Notes: generated from the letters alone by a model not told the origin. A stretch of 64,000 bases of DNA from Streptomyces lavendulae subsp. lavendulae (GCF_002803845.1 NZ_CP024985.1:8133501-8197500), one strand, 5' to 3'. Shown: positions 18,677 through 27,777, counted from the first letter of the stretch. Numbers and translations are program-made.

Positions 18677-19780
18677 GAGGGCGTTTCCTCCTGTTGTTTC
18701 ATCCCGGATTGCCGGGTTGATAGTGGTTCATGCGCCGCGCCATGTGGGGGTGGATTCGGCGGTGAGTCTGCGGGTCATGAGGTTGATCATCGCGAGGTGG
18801 ATCATGGCTTCGGAGCGGTGGGGGCAGGCTTCGTAGTCGCGCGTGAGACGGCGGTGGTTCATAAGCCAGCCGAGGGTTCTTTCGACGGTCCAACGGCGGG
18901 GCAGGACGGTAAATCCCCTGGTGGTGGGGTCGCGGCGGACGATGTGCATGTCGATGCCGAGGGTGGCGGCGTACTCGACGAGGTGCTGGCGGTAGCCGCC
19001 GTCGACCCAGGTCTTGCGGATGGTGGGATGCTCGGATGCGACCCGTTCGATGAGGGTCTGCCCGGCGATTGAGTCCTGCACGCTCGCGGCGGTGACCACG
19101 ACGGCCAGGAGGAGTCCGACGGTGTCGATGACGATGCTCCGCTTGCGTCCGACAATCTTCTTTCCGGCGTCGATGCCCTGCTCGCAGGCGGGCACGTTGG
19201 TAGAGGTTTTGATGCTCTGGGAGTCGATGACGCAGGCGGTCGGTTCCTCCTCGCGGCCCTCCTGCCTGCGGACTTGACGTCGCAGGAGGGTATTGAGCTG
19301 GTCGAAGACACCCTCTTCCTGCCAGCGGGCGAAGTAGGCGTAGACGGTGTTCCAGTGCGGGTAGTCGTGCGGAAGGTAGCGCCACGGGATGCCCGTCCGG
19401 TTCACGTAGAGGACTGCGTCCAGCAGGCTCCGCAGATCGTGGTCCGGAGGCCGGCCGATGTCCAGGCCTCGGCCGCGGCGCTCGGACCGCCAGGCGGTCA
19501 GGACCGGCTCGACCAGCTCCCACCGGGCATCGGACAGATCGCTTGGGTATCGGCGGCGTTCAGGCATGATTCCGGGCTACCCAGGTGGCCCAGGCGCGCG
19601 GACCGGCGCCCGAAGCACACGGCGTGAAACCCGGCGGCTTGGGATGAAACAGGAGGAGGCAGCCCAAGAAGCCCGTCTGGCAGCCACTTTCGCACCATGA
19701 ACCACACCAACCCCAGCAGCCCCGACCGGCCGCAAGCCCATACCGGCTCAAAAAACCAAAATTATGAGCTAAACGCCCTC
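18677..19780 (-). mobile_element. IS5-family insertion sequence A, complete
   Basis: The 1104-bp element is bounded by the inverted ends GAGGGCGTTT (18677-18686) and AAACGCCCTC (19771-19780) and flanked by the trinucleotide TTA on both sides (18674-18676 and 19781-19783). A 3-bp TNA duplication is typical of the IS1031 subgroup of IS5. A further imperfect inverted repeat (CCTCCT-N3-GTTTCATCCC) lies just inside the left end and about 120 bp inside the right end. Confidence 0.75.
18728..19567 (-). CDS. IS5-family transposase of element A
   Basis: This intact 279-residue DDE transposase starts MPERRRYPSDLSDARWELVE. It carries the IS5-type segments: RTGIPWRYLPHDYPHWNTVY, the first Asp in CVIDSQSIKTS, the second Asp in TWVDGGYRQ and the YREK-like RRWTVERTLGWLMNHRRL with the catalytic Glu. 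No frameshift is seen, so the element may be active. It is about 80% similar in pattern to the transposase of element B, oriented oppositely. Confidence 0.92.
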   Translation of the reverse strand: MPERRRYPSDLSDARWELVEPVLTAWRSERRGRGLDIGRPPDHDLRSLLDAVLYVNRTGIPWRYLPHDYPHWNTVYAYFARWQEEGVFDQLNTLLRRQVRRQEGREEEPTACVIDSQSIKTSTNVPACEQGIDAGKKIVGRKRSIVIDTVGLLLAVVVTAASVQDSIAGQTLIERVASEHPTIRKTWVDGGYRQHLVEYAATLGIDMHIVRRDPTTRGFTVLPRRWTVERTLGWLMNHRRLTRDYEACPHRSEAMIHLAMINLMTRRLTAESTPTWRGA

Positions 19781-19999
19781 TTAAAGAGCGTTTTGTCCCG
19801 GCAGGGTTGTTTGGTGGGCTTTTGGATGCATGACCTGCCTGTGAAGGTTGAGCCTGGTGGTCGCCTGCGTGACTCCGGGGCGGGTGACGACGGTCGAGGG
19901 TCCGTTTCAGTACCTTCGCTCCTGTCTGATCCCAAGGCGCCCCCACTCAACCCTGTTTGCGCCCTGTGGTCGAGGGACTAGTCCCGGTACTACCGAAAC

Positions 20000-20838
20000 A
20001 TGCGCCAACAGCGACCGTACCCAAGTGACCTGTCTGATGCCCGGTGGGAATTGCTGGAGCCCATCCTGTCGGCCTGGCGGGCCGAGCGGCGGGGGAAGGG
20101 CATAGACATCGGGCGGCCGCCCGAGCACGACCTGCGCCGGATCATGGACGCGATCTTGTACGTGGACCGGACCGGAATCCCCTGGCGCTACCTTCCCCAC
20201 GACTTCGCGCCGTGGGAAACGGTCTACGGATACTTCGCCGCCTGGCAGAAGGACGGGGTATTCGACCAGCTCAACGGCCTGCTCCGCCGACTGGTCCGCG
20301 AGGCCGCAGTCCGGGACGCCGAACCGAGTGCGTGCGTGCTGGACGCACAAAGCGTCAAGACCTCAGCCAACGTACCGGCCGGCGGGCAGGGCATCGACGC
20401 GGGCAAGAAGATCGCCGGACGCAAGCGCCACATCGGCGTCGACACCCTCGGCCTCCTCCTCGCGGTCTGGGTCACCGCGGCCAGCGTCTCCGACAACGCC
20501 GGCGGCATCCACCTGCTCTCGCACATCGCCAAAGCTCACCCCCGAATCACCAAGGCCCGGGCCGACACCGGCTGTCGAACCAAGGCCATCGACCACGGCG
20601 CCAGCCTCGGCATCGACGTCGAGGTCACACGCCGCGACCGGGCCAGAAGGGCTTCAAGGTCATCCCCCGGCGATGGGTCGTCGAGCGGACCTTCGGCTGG
20701 CTCATGAAACACCGCCGCCTGGCCCGCGACTACGAAACCCACCCGCACCGCTCCGAAGCGATGATCCGCCTCGCGATGTTCGACCTGATGAGCCGCAGGC
20801 TCACACGAGAGTCGACTCCGAACTGGCGCGACACCTGA
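20000..20838 (+). pseudogene. IS5-family transposase of element B, one frameshift
   Basis: The frame from ATG 20000 (MRQQRPYPSDLSDARWELLE) runs through the first Asp (CVLDAQSVKTS) and second Asp (RADTGCRTK). It derails at about 20640 (EVTRRDRARR), and the proper continuation (GQKGFKVIPRRWVVERTFGW to RESTPNWRDT) is in the next frame, ending at 20838. A single lost C in the GACCGGGCC stretch explains it. Programmed frameshifting is less likely, because no slippery A-rich site is present. Confidence 0.85.
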
Positions 20839-20918
20839 GCACATGACAATGGAGCACCGCAAGCTCGCCAACGACTCCCAAAGCACCATGCACGGCAATC
20901 CGCCAGGTCAAAACTCCT

Positions 20919-21236
20919 TCAGGTGGCCGGGTTCTGGGCAGGGCACCCGCCCCCGTACTCGTTCGCGTATATCGGATTACCCTCCCTGTCGCTGAGGCGG
21001 AAGCAGTGGCCGTAGGCCCACACCGTGATCGAATCGGGCCGACGCTTGACCTCGAACGGCTCGTCGCCAGACAACGTCCCACCCCAAGTACCCTTTCCCG
21101 GGGGCAAGTGGGTGACCACGATGCAGGTGTCCTTCGGCCAGATCCGGTGGATGTCCGCCCAGGGGTCCACAGTCAGCTCCAGCAGGTCCTCGCCATCGTT
21201 GCTGACCGCCAGCCGCGCCGTTCTCCCCGCGAACAC
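20919..21236 (-). CDS. Passenger gene inside IS element B, unknown function
   Basis: A minus-strand frame between the transposase and the right IS end reads as a real protein: LAVSNDGEDLLELTVDPW, ADIHRIWPKDTCIVVTHLPP, then GTWGGTLSGDEPFEVKRRPD, ending GGGCPAQNPAT. GTG 21236 preceded by GGGGG is taken as start, giving 105 residues; a TTG at 21284 or a start in the terminal repeat are alternatives. It has no membrane span and no motif I recognise. Being inside the inverted repeats, it would move with the element. It may instead be older DNA trapped by a new end. Confidence 0.5.
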   Translation of the reverse strand: MFAGRTARLAVSNDGEDLLELTVDPWADIHRIWPKDTCIVVTHLPPGKGTWGGTLSGDEPFEVKRRPDSITVWAYGHCFRLSDREGNPIYANEYGGGCPAQNPAT

Positions 21237-21464
21237 TCCAGGACCCCCACTCGACCTTGCGCCGTCACGCGCGCCACTGCGCAAGATGCGGGCGCATACA
21301 GCACGATCCTCACAGGTTGATAGATCCCGAGTTACCAAACAACCCTGCTGGGACAAAACGCTCTTTTAGGCCAGCCGGCGCGCCCAAGCCGAACAAAGTG
21401 CTGTGCCACGGGCTCAGGACACGTACGGACTTCGCGAGAGACGTCTACGAGGTGTAGATGTCAG

Positions 21465-21772
21465 TCAGATCTGATTGATGTCGGCATATGAGAGCGGACC
21501 ACCGTTTTGAAAGGCCAGCATGTCGGCGCCGCCGCAGTGGTTGAGCGCGCTCAGGAGCGGCAGTTTTCCGGTGTTGCTGCTGACTGTGCCGCTTCCGCCT
21601 GTGGTGGCGCCGGTTGCGTGTGCGCCGATGCGGTGGTTTTCACAGTCCGTGCCGAATGCGGGGCTTAGAAAGTCTCCGATCCCCCCGCTGTCGCGGGTGC
21701 GGCGGTAGTGAGGCCCGCCCCGATCGCTGCTGTGGTGAGGGCGAGGACTGTTGCTGTGCGGCGTGTGGTCAT
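21465..21772 (-). pseudogene. Small secreted protein (rodlin-like pattern), frameshifted at a G6 run
   Basis: From ATG 21772 a clean signal peptide reads MTTRRTATVLALTTAAIGAG and then LTTAAPATAG, but that frame soon stops. Across a run of six G the next frame gives a fitting mature part: GIGDFLSPAFGTDCENHRIG, then LPLLSALNHCGGADM. The LSPAFGTxC element with a second CGG cysteine is like small Streptomyces surface proteins related to rodlins. A one-base change in the G run would restore the gene; it may be a mutation, a sequence error or a phase-variable tract. Confidence 0.55.
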
Positions 21773-22089
21773 GCCATGGGAACGAGGTTCGGCGTGCCCG
21801 GTTACCGAGGCGCTGTGTCACGGCTGCCACGAGCTCAAGACCGCTACGGAGCCGCGGCCGCTCGCGCCGCACGACGTGCGCCGTTGAGCGCCCCCACCGT
21901 AGGGTTCAATATTCCGGCGGTTCCGCTGGCTGCGCTCTGCGACGCTGGGCATGGCTCCGTCGCCGCTGTCCGATGTGAGCGCGACGATCACGGCTGCCCT
22001 GGGGCCGGAACATGCCCCAGAGCGTAAGGGCACCGCCGACGACAACGGCCCACCACGGGGCGTCTCCGGCAGGGAGAACATGAGAGTGA

Positions 22090-22610
22090 GGCTGATCCTT
22101 TGGAGCGGACACCCTGACAATGGATCTTGATGGTCCAGGGAGGGATGTCCAGGTGGGACGTAAGTCTCCGTATCCGGAGGAGTTCGGGAAGGACGCTGTC
22201 GCGCTCTACCGCGCCGCGGCCGGGAAGCGGACGTACGCGGCGGTGGCTGCGGATCTTGGTATCATCGCGGAGTCGCTGCGGACGTGGGTCCGCAAGGACG
22301 AGGCCCAGGCCACGCCTGCGGGCCGCGATGGCAGCGTCAGTGCGACGGAGGAACCGGCCCGGCTGTGAGCTGAGAACGCCAGGCTACTCAAAGCCGAGCA
22401 GGAGTGGCGGCTGGAGCGCGAGATCCTGCGCCGGGCAGCTGGCTATTTCGCTCGGGAGGTGAAGTGAGCCCATGCCGCTGGGCCTTCACCTTCCGACGAC
22501 CGCGCCGTCTTCGGCGTCAAGCGGATCTGCCGGGTGCTCGGGGCGTCCCGCGCCGGCTACTGCCGGCACTTGGGCACCGAGCAGGCCCGCGCCGAGCGCC
22601 ATCAGGGGGG
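22090..22610 (+). pseudogene. IS3-family element remnant (orfA with stop, orfB stub)
   Basis: From about 22129 the orfA-like sequence reads GRKSPYPEEFGKDAVALYRA and AADLGIIAESLRTWVRKDEA, hits a TGA at 22366, and goes on in frame as ENARLLKAEQEWRLEREILR then RAAGYFAREVK. The orfB start follows (DRAVFGVKRICRVLGASRAG) and breaks off near 22608. The upstream TTGGAGCGGACACCCTGAC is typical of the left end of such elements. The break lies in the start of a minus-strand MFS gene. Confidence 0.75.
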
Positions 22611-22696
22611 ATGGTCAACCCCAGGGGCAGCCAGAACAGCGTGCAGAGCATGACGTAGCGGCGGCGTGCGGCGGATATGCCCAGTGGCCCGGTCAT
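22611..22696 (-). pseudogene. MFS transporter N-terminal stub cut by IS3 remnant
   Basis: ATG 22696 overlaps the stop of the ArsR gene (ATGA). About 28 codons remain (MTGPLGISAARRRYVMLCTL, then FWLPLGLTIPP), the normal first membrane span of an MFS exporter. The rest is replaced by IS3 sequence at about 22610. Confidence 0.6.
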
Positions 22697-23408
22697 GACG
22701 CGTTGCCGGCATCCGTCTGGGCAGGGGCGGAGGCGTCCGGCTCCGTTTCGCGGGCGCGCGGCGCCAGGGGCAGCCCGGCGGTGAGGAGCACGACGTGCGC
22801 GGCGCGCGGATCCCCTGTATCGCGGGTGGTCAGATCCTGCAGTTTCCGGCCGAGGACTTCCCAGAGTTCGGTGAGCGACTCGGGGGTCAAGCGGGGCATC
22901 AGGTCGCTGATCCCCGAAAGGTCCACCCACTCCTGCCCCAGCCGTCCGTCGGCGATATCGGTCTCGTACCGGAGGAGAGAGGCCTCCAGGTGCTCGGTCC
23001 GGGCCCTGCGCGACAGGCCGACGCAGGCGCGGCTGGCCGGCGAGGCTTCCATCGCCTTGTTGTTCCAGGAGGTCACGGAGTGCACCGCCGGCCAGCGGCG
23101 CTCGCGCCCGTCACGGTGCTTCGGCCTCGGTGATGAACGCGCCTTCGCCAGGACTCGCAGGTGATAGCTGGTGGAGGCGGATGACTCCCCGGTCCTGATC
23201 GCGAGTTCGCTCGCGGTGGCCGGACCGTCCTGCCGCAACAGCCCCCGCAGCCTGATGCGCAACGGGTGCGTGAGGGCCTTCAGGGCTGCCGCGTCCTGCT
23301 CAGGATCGAGTACGCGTCTTGGTTCTTCGCTGACCATGACGCGAGGCTGGAGCCCTCGGAGATTTTCCAAAGTTTTTTGCAGAAGTTCTTTTGTGGTTGG
23401 TCGCTCAT
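22693..23408 (-). pseudogene. ArsR-type (HTH_20) regulator with indels
   Basis: The likely original start is ATG 23408 (MSDQP), but the frame must shift almost at once to give TTKELLQKTLENLRG and then MVSEEPRRVLDPEQDAAALK. The winged-helix part follows: ALTHPLRIRLRGLLRQDGPA, ASELAIRTGESSASTSYHLR. In the wing, two compensating indels probably turn an expected xxFITEAE stretch into ARSSPRPK. The C-terminal helical domain (EWVDLSGISDLMPRLTPESL) is intact. Reading from ATG 23337 gives a shortened but still continuous protein, so partial function is possible. It overlaps both neighbours by ATGA. Confidence 0.65.
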
Positions 23409-24484
23409 CCCGCACACCCTGGAACCCCGCCCGGCGGCGCGCAGTTGTTCGGTTGATTGCCCCGGACCCTGGTGTCGTCCAGCGTGACCGTGCCGGACTC
23501 TTTGAAGATGCCCGCCCCCGTCGGCGGCCCTGTTGCCGGTAACAGTGCTCTTCGTCGGAGTCGTGGAACCAAAGGCGTGGAAGAGGCCGCCGCCCTCGGC
23601 CGTGCCGCCTTCCGGAGCCTCGGCGGCGTTCTTGCTGATGTACGACTGATCGGTCGTCACGGAGCCGCCGGTGGCGTTGCTGATTCCGCCGCCCCGAGCC
23701 GTGCCTCCAGCGGCACGAGCGTCGTTGCCCCACACGGTGCTGCTGGTCAGGGTGAGCTCACCGGTGCGGCCGACGTGGATGCCACCGCCCCGGGCGGTGC
23801 CGCCCTCGGCGGTGGCGGTGTTGTCGATAACGCGGGTGCCGATCAACGACACGGGGAAGTTGGTCCCGACGCCGCCGCCGACGGCGAGGCCGCCCGGGGC
23901 ACTGGCGTGATTGCGGCTGATGGTCCTGTGCTTGATCGTCGTGAGGGCGAAAGCGGCGTGGCCGGCGCCGAAGGCGAGCTGTCGGTTTTCTCGGTGACGC
24001 CGATGGTGTTGTCGGTGACTCGGCTGCGGTTGAGGGTCAACGGGCCGTCGTTCGCGATTCCGCCACCGTCGGCGCTGGACCCACTGGTGCCGGAGCAGAT
24101 GGCGGGTTGTGGCTGACCTCGGTGTCGTTCAGGGTGGCCGTGCCGTCGCTGTCGATGCCGCCGCCCTCGACGAAGATGCCGTCCCTGCGCTATCGGCGGC
24201 GTTGTGGACCACCCGGCTGTGGTTCACCGTCGTGCCTTGGCTGTTGATGCCACCCCCGCAGATCCCCTGACCGGGAAGGAGAGGGCAGTCCGTCGCCCGG
24301 CCGCCGCTGACGGTGGCCTTGTTGAGGGTCAGGCTGCCCGCCTCGTCCACGAAGAGAATACGGAAGTCCGGGGCGGAACGGGCACGTGTGATCGTCGCGC
24401 CGTTTCCGTCGATGGTGATGTCGCTGCTGATGGCCGGCAGGCCGTTGGCGGGGTTACCGGGGTCGGGAGCCGTCAGCGTTCGTA
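23405..24484 (-). pseudogene. Right-handed beta-helix repeat protein, at least four frameshifts
   Basis: Pieces in different frames line up in order: TLTAPDPGNPANGLPAISSD, ITIDGNGATITR, DEAGSLTLNKATVSGGRATD, CGGGINSQGTTVNHSRVVHN, then GGGIDSDGTATLNDTEVSHN, ADGGGIANDGPLTLNRSRVT, GGGIHVGRTGELTLTSSTVW, and at the end GGGIFKESGTVTLDDTRVRG. GGGI...TLxxSxVxxN is the rung repeat of parallel beta-helix secreted proteins. The end is TGA 23405-23407, overlapping the ArsR start. The N-terminus is missing where a MerR stub begins. It cannot be translated as one protein. Confidence 0.75.
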
Positions 24485-24513
24485 CGAGCGGAAGCTGGTC
24501 TCGGCGATGCCGG

Positions 24514-24639
24514 CTGCTGGCTCCGGCCCGCGTGGACGCCGGCTCCGGCTACCGCTACTACGCGCCCGAGCAGGCGCGCGACGCCCTGACCATTGCGTTG
24601 CTGCGCGACATGGACCTCCCCTTGGCCGTGATCGCCCGG
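24514..24639 (+). pseudogene. MerR-family regulator fragment
   Basis: About 42 codons (LLAPARVDAGSGYRYYAPEQ, then ARDALTIALLRDMDLPLAVI) match the second half of the MerR winged helix and the next helix. Both the start and the effector domain are gone. Confidence 0.65.
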
Positions 24640-24664
24640 ACACCGGCCTCGCGCCGCGTGTACG

Positions 24665-24678
24665 TTACTCAACGGTAA
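24665..24678. promoter_or_regulatory. Possible operator, TTAC-N6-GTAA
   Basis: GTTACTCAACGGTAAT carries an inverted TTAC/GTAA pair about 72 bp upstream of the membrane-protein gene at 24750, in the place for a promoter operator. Confidence 0.3.
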
Positions 24679-24749
24679 TCTGATGGGTCTTCACTCGTAC
24701 GGCGGAGCGGTGTCACACTCCTGATCCAAGCGATCAAGGAGTGCCTTCC

Positions 24750-25382
24750 GTGACCGACGCCGCCAAGGCGGGGCTGGAGCACCTGCGCGACGCGGGTGCC
24801 TTCCAGTGGTACGTCATACCGCTGTTACTGATCGTCCTGTACGTATACGCCGCCGAGGTGGAGCGGCGGAACTGGAACGTCTTATTCGCCGGCCTCGCCT
24901 TCTGGGGCATGGACTGGTTCAACGAGATCTGGAACGCCCTGGTCTTCCACTTCACGGACCGGGCCCCGGTGTGGGGAGCGCCGGGCGGGAACTCCGCCTA
25001 TCTGATCCTGATCGGCCTGAACATCGAGATCTGTTTCATGTTCGCGATCTTCGGCGTGGTCGCCGCCAAGCTGCTGCCGGCCGACAAGTCGCTGCGCGTG
25101 CTCGGCCTGCCCAACCGCTGGGTGTTGGCGGGCGCCGGGGCCGTGGCCGCGGTGGGGGTCGAGGTCGTCCTCAATGCGGTGGGCGCGCTCACCTGGGAGT
25201 GGTCCTGGTGGCACGCCGGCATGCCGCTCCTCATCTGGCTGGTCGGCTATCTGCCGTTCTTCCTGGTCAGCTACTGGGTCCACGACCTTCCCACGGTCAA
25301 GTCCAAGGCGATCGCAGTCGGTTCACTGCTGGGCCTGGACGCCGCCGCCCTGATCTTCTTCATCTCCCTCGGATGGATCTGA
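24750..25382 (+). CDS. Integral membrane protein with two TTA (bldA) codons
   Basis: GTG 24750 lies 8 bases after AAGGAG; the GTG at 24741 overlaps the Shine-Dalgarno. The 210-residue product has about six membrane spans (IPLLLIVLYVYAAEV, VLFAGLAFWGMDWFNEIWNA, LILIGLNIEICFMFAIFGVV, PLLIWLVGYLPFFLVSYWVH). Leucine codons at 24825-24827 and 24882-24884 are TTA, the rare codon read only by the bldA tRNA, so expression should depend on development stage. It is followed after one base by a secreted protein gene. Function is unknown. Confidence 0.8.
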   Translation: MTDAAKAGLEHLRDAGAFQWYVIPLLLIVLYVYAAEVERRNWNVLFAGLAFWGMDWFNEIWNALVFHFTDRAPVWGAPGGNSAYLILIGLNIEICFMFAIFGVVAAKLLPADKSLRVLGLPNRWVLAGAGAVAAVGVEVVLNAVGALTWEWSWWHAGMPLLIWLVGYLPFFLVSYWVHDLPTVKSKAIAVGSLLGLDAAALIFFISLGWI

Positions 25383-25383
25383 C

Positions 25384-26862
25384 ATGCGCCGACACATGCT
25401 GGCCGCCGCCGCGCTCCTCGCGGCCGCCCTCGCCCCCGCAACCCCCGCCGCAGCCGCCTCCGGGCCGTGCCAGCCGATCGGTACCGCGGGCCTGGCGGAC
25501 CTGATCCCCGGGGACAGCACCCTGGGCCTCTCCGACCTGCCGCCGGCACCCGCCGGTGTCGACCTGCCGCAGCAGATCCACCTGCGGGGCACCGCGGAGA
25601 CCTTCAACCGGCGGTGGTCCTTCGCGCTGCGCGGGGGCCTGGTCTACGTCAAGGAGGCCTCCCAGAGCGGCGGTTGGCGCACGATGTCGCTGCCGGGATG
25701 CCTGGCCGGGCACGTCACCGGGGTCTCCGTGGACGACGACGAGCTGGTCGCGGTCGACGAGGAAGGCCGCATCTACACCATGGACCACGCCCTCAACGCG
25801 CCCTGGACGTGGAACTGGACGCACCGCTTCGGCGCCCCGCTGTGGCTGGGCGGCGGCAACACCGTCCCCTACCACTCGGCCCGCTGGACCTGGTCGGTCC
25901 TCTCCCCCGGGGAGGACAAGGTCTGGCGCGACACCGCGGGCAACGACCACCCGGTCGGCGCCGCCAAGGTCTCCCACGTCTTCGCGCTCAGCGAGGACGG
26001 CAGCCGCATCACCTACGTGGACCCCTGGCTCCCGGCCGACCACAGCTACGAGATGGCCACGCCGAAGGGCGGCCGCTTCCAGGCCCGGGCACTGTCCACC
26101 ACCGCCTCAACCTCGTTCGTCGTCAACCAGTACGGCGACATGTACACGCGTCTGTACGACTTCGACATCTCCGGCTCCGACAAGGTCTTCTTCGGCTACT
26201 CCTACGCGGACCAGCGCGGCGCGACCTTCCCGAAGATCCAGCTGCCCGCCCCGGACTGGGCCCGACAGCCAAAGATCCCCGGCGAGGTCACCGACCGGAT
26301 CTCGGTCCACAAGACGGGCCCCGGGTCGAACGCCCGCGAACTGCGCGTCGAGGGGCGGGACCAGGGGCGCACCGGCTACTGGAGCAAGGCCCTGACCGCG
26401 CCCGGGTGGACCTTCACCGCCACGGACGAACCCCTGAGCGGGCAGCTCCTCCAGAACACCCCGGACGACCGGTCCGACGACACCCTCGCAGCGCCCTCGC
26501 CCTACGGCTACGCCGGCGCGGCGGGAGCCGTGAGCGCCCGTGTCGACGCGTTCGACCCGGCGGTCGCGGCAACGCCCCTGACCCTGCGTGCGGGCGGCCA
26601 GGAGCTGCGGGTCACCCTCCACACGGTCGACGGCCTGCGCCAGACCGCGCACGCCCCGGGGCTCAGCTCCGACCCGCGGAGCTTCTACGGCAACATCGAA
26701 GTCCCCCAGACGGTCCTCGACCACCTCGACTCCTACGACCCCGCCCTGCGCAGCCTCGTCCGCGACCGGCTGACGGGTGCCCGCTTCACCGACTCGGACG
26801 TCACCGTCACCGACAAGGCCCTGGCCATCGCCCGCCTCGACCTGCGCCTCGACCGCGTCTGA
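25384..26862 (+). CDS. Secreted protein of unknown function, beta-propeller-like
   Basis: ATG 25384 starts one base after the preceding stop, so the two genes are one transcript. The 492-residue product has a signal peptide (MLAAAALLAAALAPATPAAA) and only two early cysteines. Repeating segments such as VYVKEASQSGGWRTMSLPG, VAVDEEGRIYTMDHALNAPW and SFVVNQYGDMYTRLYDFDIS look like blades of a beta-propeller. The C-terminal ~130 residues may be a separate domain. I do not know the family. The upstream TTA codons suggest that both products appear in late growth. Confidence 0.75.
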   Translation: MRRHMLAAAALLAAALAPATPAAAASGPCQPIGTAGLADLIPGDSTLGLSDLPPAPAGVDLPQQIHLRGTAETFNRRWSFALRGGLVYVKEASQSGGWRTMSLPGCLAGHVTGVSVDDDELVAVDEEGRIYTMDHALNAPWTWNWTHRFGAPLWLGGGNTVPYHSARWTWSVLSPGEDKVWRDTAGNDHPVGAAKVSHVFALSEDGSRITYVDPWLPADHSYEMATPKGGRFQARALSTTASTSFVVNQYGDMYTRLYDFDISGSDKVFFGYSYADQRGATFPKIQLPAPDWARQPKIPGEVTDRISVHKTGPGSNARELRVEGRDQGRTGYWSKALTAPGWTFTATDEPLSGQLLQNTPDDRSDDTLAAPSPYGYAGAAGAVSARVDAFDPAVAATPLTLRAGGQELRVTLHTVDGLRQTAHAPGLSSDPRSFYGNIEVPQTVLDHLDSYDPALRSLVRDRLTGARFTDSDVTVTDKALAIARLDLRLDRV

Positions 26863-27096
26863 CACCGTCCGCACGACGGTGGCGACACCGCATGCAGGGT
26901 GATGGATTTCGTGGAATCCGAACACCGTATCGACTATTTCCGGTGAATCATGGTGCTGTGGCTGCGATATGAGTAGTCTGCGGAGTGAACGGAGCGGGCG
27001 GGGCGTGGATCGGTCTCCGACCGCTCCGACCGCTCCGACCGCTCTGGTCAATGCCGTTGAGCACACGTATCCGAACGCGCCCCGGGAAGAGCCGAC

Positions 27097-27777
27097 GTGA
27101 ACCACAGCCCGCTGCCCACCACGCTTCCCGAGACCGAACGGACGCGCCACCGCCGACTGCGCGAGCAGGGAAGCCTCGACCGGGGCGTCCTCGACGCCGT
27201 CCTGAAGGCCGGCTTCATATGCCACCTCGGCGTCGTCCTCGACGGCCACCCCATGGTCGTCCCGACCGTCTACGGTTCGGACGGGCGCAACCTGTACTTC
27301 CACGGCTCGGTGGCCAGCCGGAGCCTGGCCACCTCGCCGGACACGACCGTGTGCATCACCGTCACCCACGTCGACGGCCTCGTACTCGCCCGGTCCGTGT
27401 TCGAGCACGGAGTGAACTACCGCAGCGCCATGGTCTACGGCACGCCCCGGCTCGTCACCGACGCCGAGGAGAAGCTCGCCGGGCTGCGGTGCCTGACCGA
27501 GCAGTCCGCGCCCGGCCAGTGGGACTACGCGCGCCGCCCCAACCGCAAGGAGCTCGCGGCGACCGCGCTGCTCGCGCTCCCGCTAGACGAGGCATCAGTG
27601 AAGATCAGCACCGGCGGCCCGGACGACGGGGACGGGCCGGACGCCCGACTGGGTCTGTGGGCCGGGGTCCTGCCCATCTCAGCGGCCTTCGGTGACGTCG
27701 AGCCGGACCCCGCGCTGGAGGACGGCATCGAGGTGCCGGCCCACATCGCCGTGCGCGCCGGCACCGGGCTCGGATGA
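27097..27777 (+). CDS. Pyridoxamine 5'-phosphate oxidase-family (split-barrel flavin) protein
   Basis: GTG 27097 gives 226 residues. The fold is seen in ICHLGVVLDGHPMVVPTVYG, RNLYFHGSVASRSLA and TVCITVTHVDGLVLARSVFE, as in FMN-binding split-barrel proteins (Pfam Putative_PNPOx type, also called NimA-like). A later RRPNRKELAATALLALPLDE is a family signature. It probably binds FMN or F420; the substrate is unknown. Upstream, three copies of a 9-bp CCGACCGCT-type repeat lie near 27015-27043. Confidence 0.85.
   Translation: MNHSPLPTTLPETERTRHRRLREQGSLDRGVLDAVLKAGFICHLGVVLDGHPMVVPTVYGSDGRNLYFHGSVASRSLATSPDTTVCITVTHVDGLVLARSVFEHGVNYRSAMVYGTPRLVTDAEEKLAGLRCLTEQSAPGQWDYARRPNRKELAATALLALPLDEASVKISTGGPDDGDGPDARLGLWAGVLPISAAFGDVEPDPALEDGIEVPAHIAVRAGTGLG

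Larger units (their letters stand above)
19784..21365 (+). mobile_element. IS5-family insertion sequence B with passenger DNA
   Basis: Long terminal repeats define the element. AAGAGCGTTTTGTCCC followed by GGCAGGGTTGTTTGGT at 19784 returns inverted at the right end (to 21365) with one mismatch over about 32 bp. TTA flanks it at 19781-19783 and 21366-21368. The left TTA is shared with element A. At 1582 bp it is about 0.5 kb longer than element A, because ~530 bp lie between the transposase stop and the right end, where a minus-strand coding region sits. Confidence 0.8.

Noticed and set aside
20640..20650. Programmed frameshift in the element B transposase
   Set aside because: No slippery A-rich heptamer or suitable overlap; element A makes the same protein in one frame.
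18677..21365. Composite transposon made of elements A and B
   Set aside because: The two elements differ in ends and abut each other with no cargo between them.
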